From the NCBI GenBank assembly GCA_017450545.1, contig JAFSTL010000048.1, forward strand, positions 1-6,867: a stretch of DNA of 6,867 nt, in the 5' to 3' direction. Shown piece after piece: positions 6,247 through 6,867 of the stretch. A program made the position numbers and the translations under genes. The first letter of the stretch is position 1; every line of letters starts with the position of its first letter. The notes under the pieces were generated by a model. It saw only the letters and a list, made by a program, of their open reading frames with translations, made no database searches and was not told the origin of the DNA. The DNA is from Alphaproteobacteria bacterium. GTDB lineage: Bacteria; Pseudomonadota; Alphaproteobacteria; RUG11792.

Positions 6247-6600
6247 TTGAGGCATGTTGCCGTAATATTTGCGTTTATTCAGTGTTGTTGCGCAGACACT
6301 ATCATAGAAACTGAAGCACAGTTTTACCACTTTATGTATGAATCTGGGTGGCGAGCCCATGCAAGCGAGGTAGTAAATAATCCGAGCAGAAATGAATGGT
6401 ATAACGAAGAAATATACAAATATTATATATACAAAGTAATACCACAGGCGATTGCAGTAACGTATTCCCCAATTCGCTTGGACTTAGATGGATCACTTTT
6501 AAACGCAAATAAAATAAATGCATTCAAGAATTATATAAATGTTCCAGGTCAAATAGAGAAACATAAATGTTATATGACAGCAACTTTAACCGCTTTATAA
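6247..6600 (+). CDS. Small putative exported protein (unrecognised)
   Basis: This 117-residue protein starts at TTG 6247. A purine-rich ribosome site, GAAGGGGG (6234-6241), ends 5 bases before it. No ATG or GTG start lies further upstream in frame before a stop at 6205, and the first internal ATG (6334) would remove the N-terminus. Residues 1-16 look like a short signal peptide: R2 and H3, a hydrophobic run at 4-11, then three cysteines and Ala16, with a plausible signal peptidase I site before D17. It is not a good lipobox, because Q precedes the first Cys. The mature part is rich in Tyr, Asn, Glu and Ile, with an aromatic patch at 51-62 and an SPIRLDLDG stretch at 74-82. A fourth Cys is near the end. 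I do not recognise a family. The tract after the stop looks like broken coding sequence, so the protein may be the shortened front of a once longer gene. Confidence 0.6.
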   Translation: MRHVAVIFAFIQCCCADTIIETEAQFYHFMYESGWRAHASEVVNNPSRNEWYNEEIYKYYIYKVIPQAIAVTYSPIRLDLDGSLLNANKINAFKNYINVPGQIEKHKCYMTATLTAL

Positions 6601-6617
6601 AACTCACCTCGTTTTAG

Positions 6618-6852
6618 AGCGAATATAGAAAAACTCGTCAAAATGCCGAAATCCGCAATAGCGGGGTAAAGGATTGGCAGATAAGACTTATAACGCAATA
6701 TCAACAGTACAATACGCACGAATCAAGAGTGGTATGAGGTCGATAGATTAGGACGTAGAGTCAACTTTTTAGGAAAAGACTACATAGAAACTTTGCCGTC
6801 ATCCACGAGAAAGTTGCAATTCACCACTGTGATATACGAACAAATATCATGA
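6618..6852 (+). pseudogene. Possible broken coding tract downstream of the exported protein gene
   Basis: Two open segments in different frames overlap here, and neither has a start codon in a sensible place. Segment one is open at 6618-6734 (39 codons, including NSGVKDWQIRL). Segment two is open at 6694-6849 (52 codons, including NQEWYEVDRLG), stops at TGA 6850-6852, and is in the same frame as the 6247 gene. Joined by one frameshift near 6694-6734 they would read as one protein-like stretch rich in Tyr, Gln, Asn and Arg. EWY in segment two resembles NEWY at residues 49-52 of the 6247 protein. Decay of a longer gene or of a second copy is an inference. Bases 6601-6867 hold nothing else that I can support. 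Confidence 0.3.
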
Positions 6853-6867
6853 AATGCCGAAGCATCA

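Noticed and set aside
6320..6490. SPIRLDLDG in the 6247 protein as a sign of an RTX-type toxin fragment
   Set aside because: RTX C-termini carry a similar LDLDGDG stretch, but one short motif without nonapeptide repeats is not enough for that call.
6653..6664. CCGC-AATA-GCGG hairpin as a terminator for the 6247 gene
   Set aside because: The stem is only 4 bp and is followed by GGTAAAGG, not a T-run.

Overview
The window looks like part of an AT-rich, host-associated alphaproteobacterial chromosome, most like a Rickettsiales/Holosporales-type endosymbiont. This is an inference from four things. A long, CTC-type ribosomal protein L25 gene sits directly before pth. RNase D is the short form of about 205 residues with no HRDC domains. 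The transhydrogenase alpha subunit is the short, NAD-binding PntAA form. A DUF285 (BspA-like) leucine-rich-repeat protein and a decayed IS1-like transposase lie beside housekeeping genes. The exact taxon cannot be read from the sequence.

Layout. Bases 1-555 hold the C-terminal end of a DUF285 repeat protein that enters from the left. After a 202-base gap, a PhzF-family gene (758-1540) and an RluA/RluD-family rRNA pseudouridine synthase gene (1537-2478) form a pair whose stop and start overlap as TTGA. The 464-base gap that follows holds a decayed IS1-type transposase (about 2522-2860) and the rplY promoter. Next come rplY (2943-3593), pth (3598-4173) and a previously untracked 48-residue membrane protein gene (4170-4316), also joined to pth through a TTGA overlap. 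A short RNase D gene (4389-5006) meets pntAA (5003-6076, minus strand) tail to tail with 4 shared bases. Divergent promoters between 6113 and 6187 drive pntAA to the left and, to the right, a small unrecognised gene with a signal-peptide-like N-terminus (6247-6600). The last 267 bases hold broken coding-like segments and no intact gene.

How the genes fit together. The rplY-pth-small membrane gene set is a translation-related operon: 5S rRNA-binding protein, peptidyl-tRNA recycling, and an unknown inner-membrane peptide. The RluD-like enzyme (rRNA modification) and RNase D (RNA 3' trimming) add to the RNA and translation theme. PntAA is one third of a proton-translocating transhydrogenase whose membrane partners are not in the expected downstream position.

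I see no CRISPR array, tRNA, rRNA, riboswitch or complete mobile element. I do not see a clear new multi-gene system. The most novel items are the two small envelope-type proteins (4170-4316 and 6247-6600), the palindrome around the phzF -10 element, and the decayed tracts.
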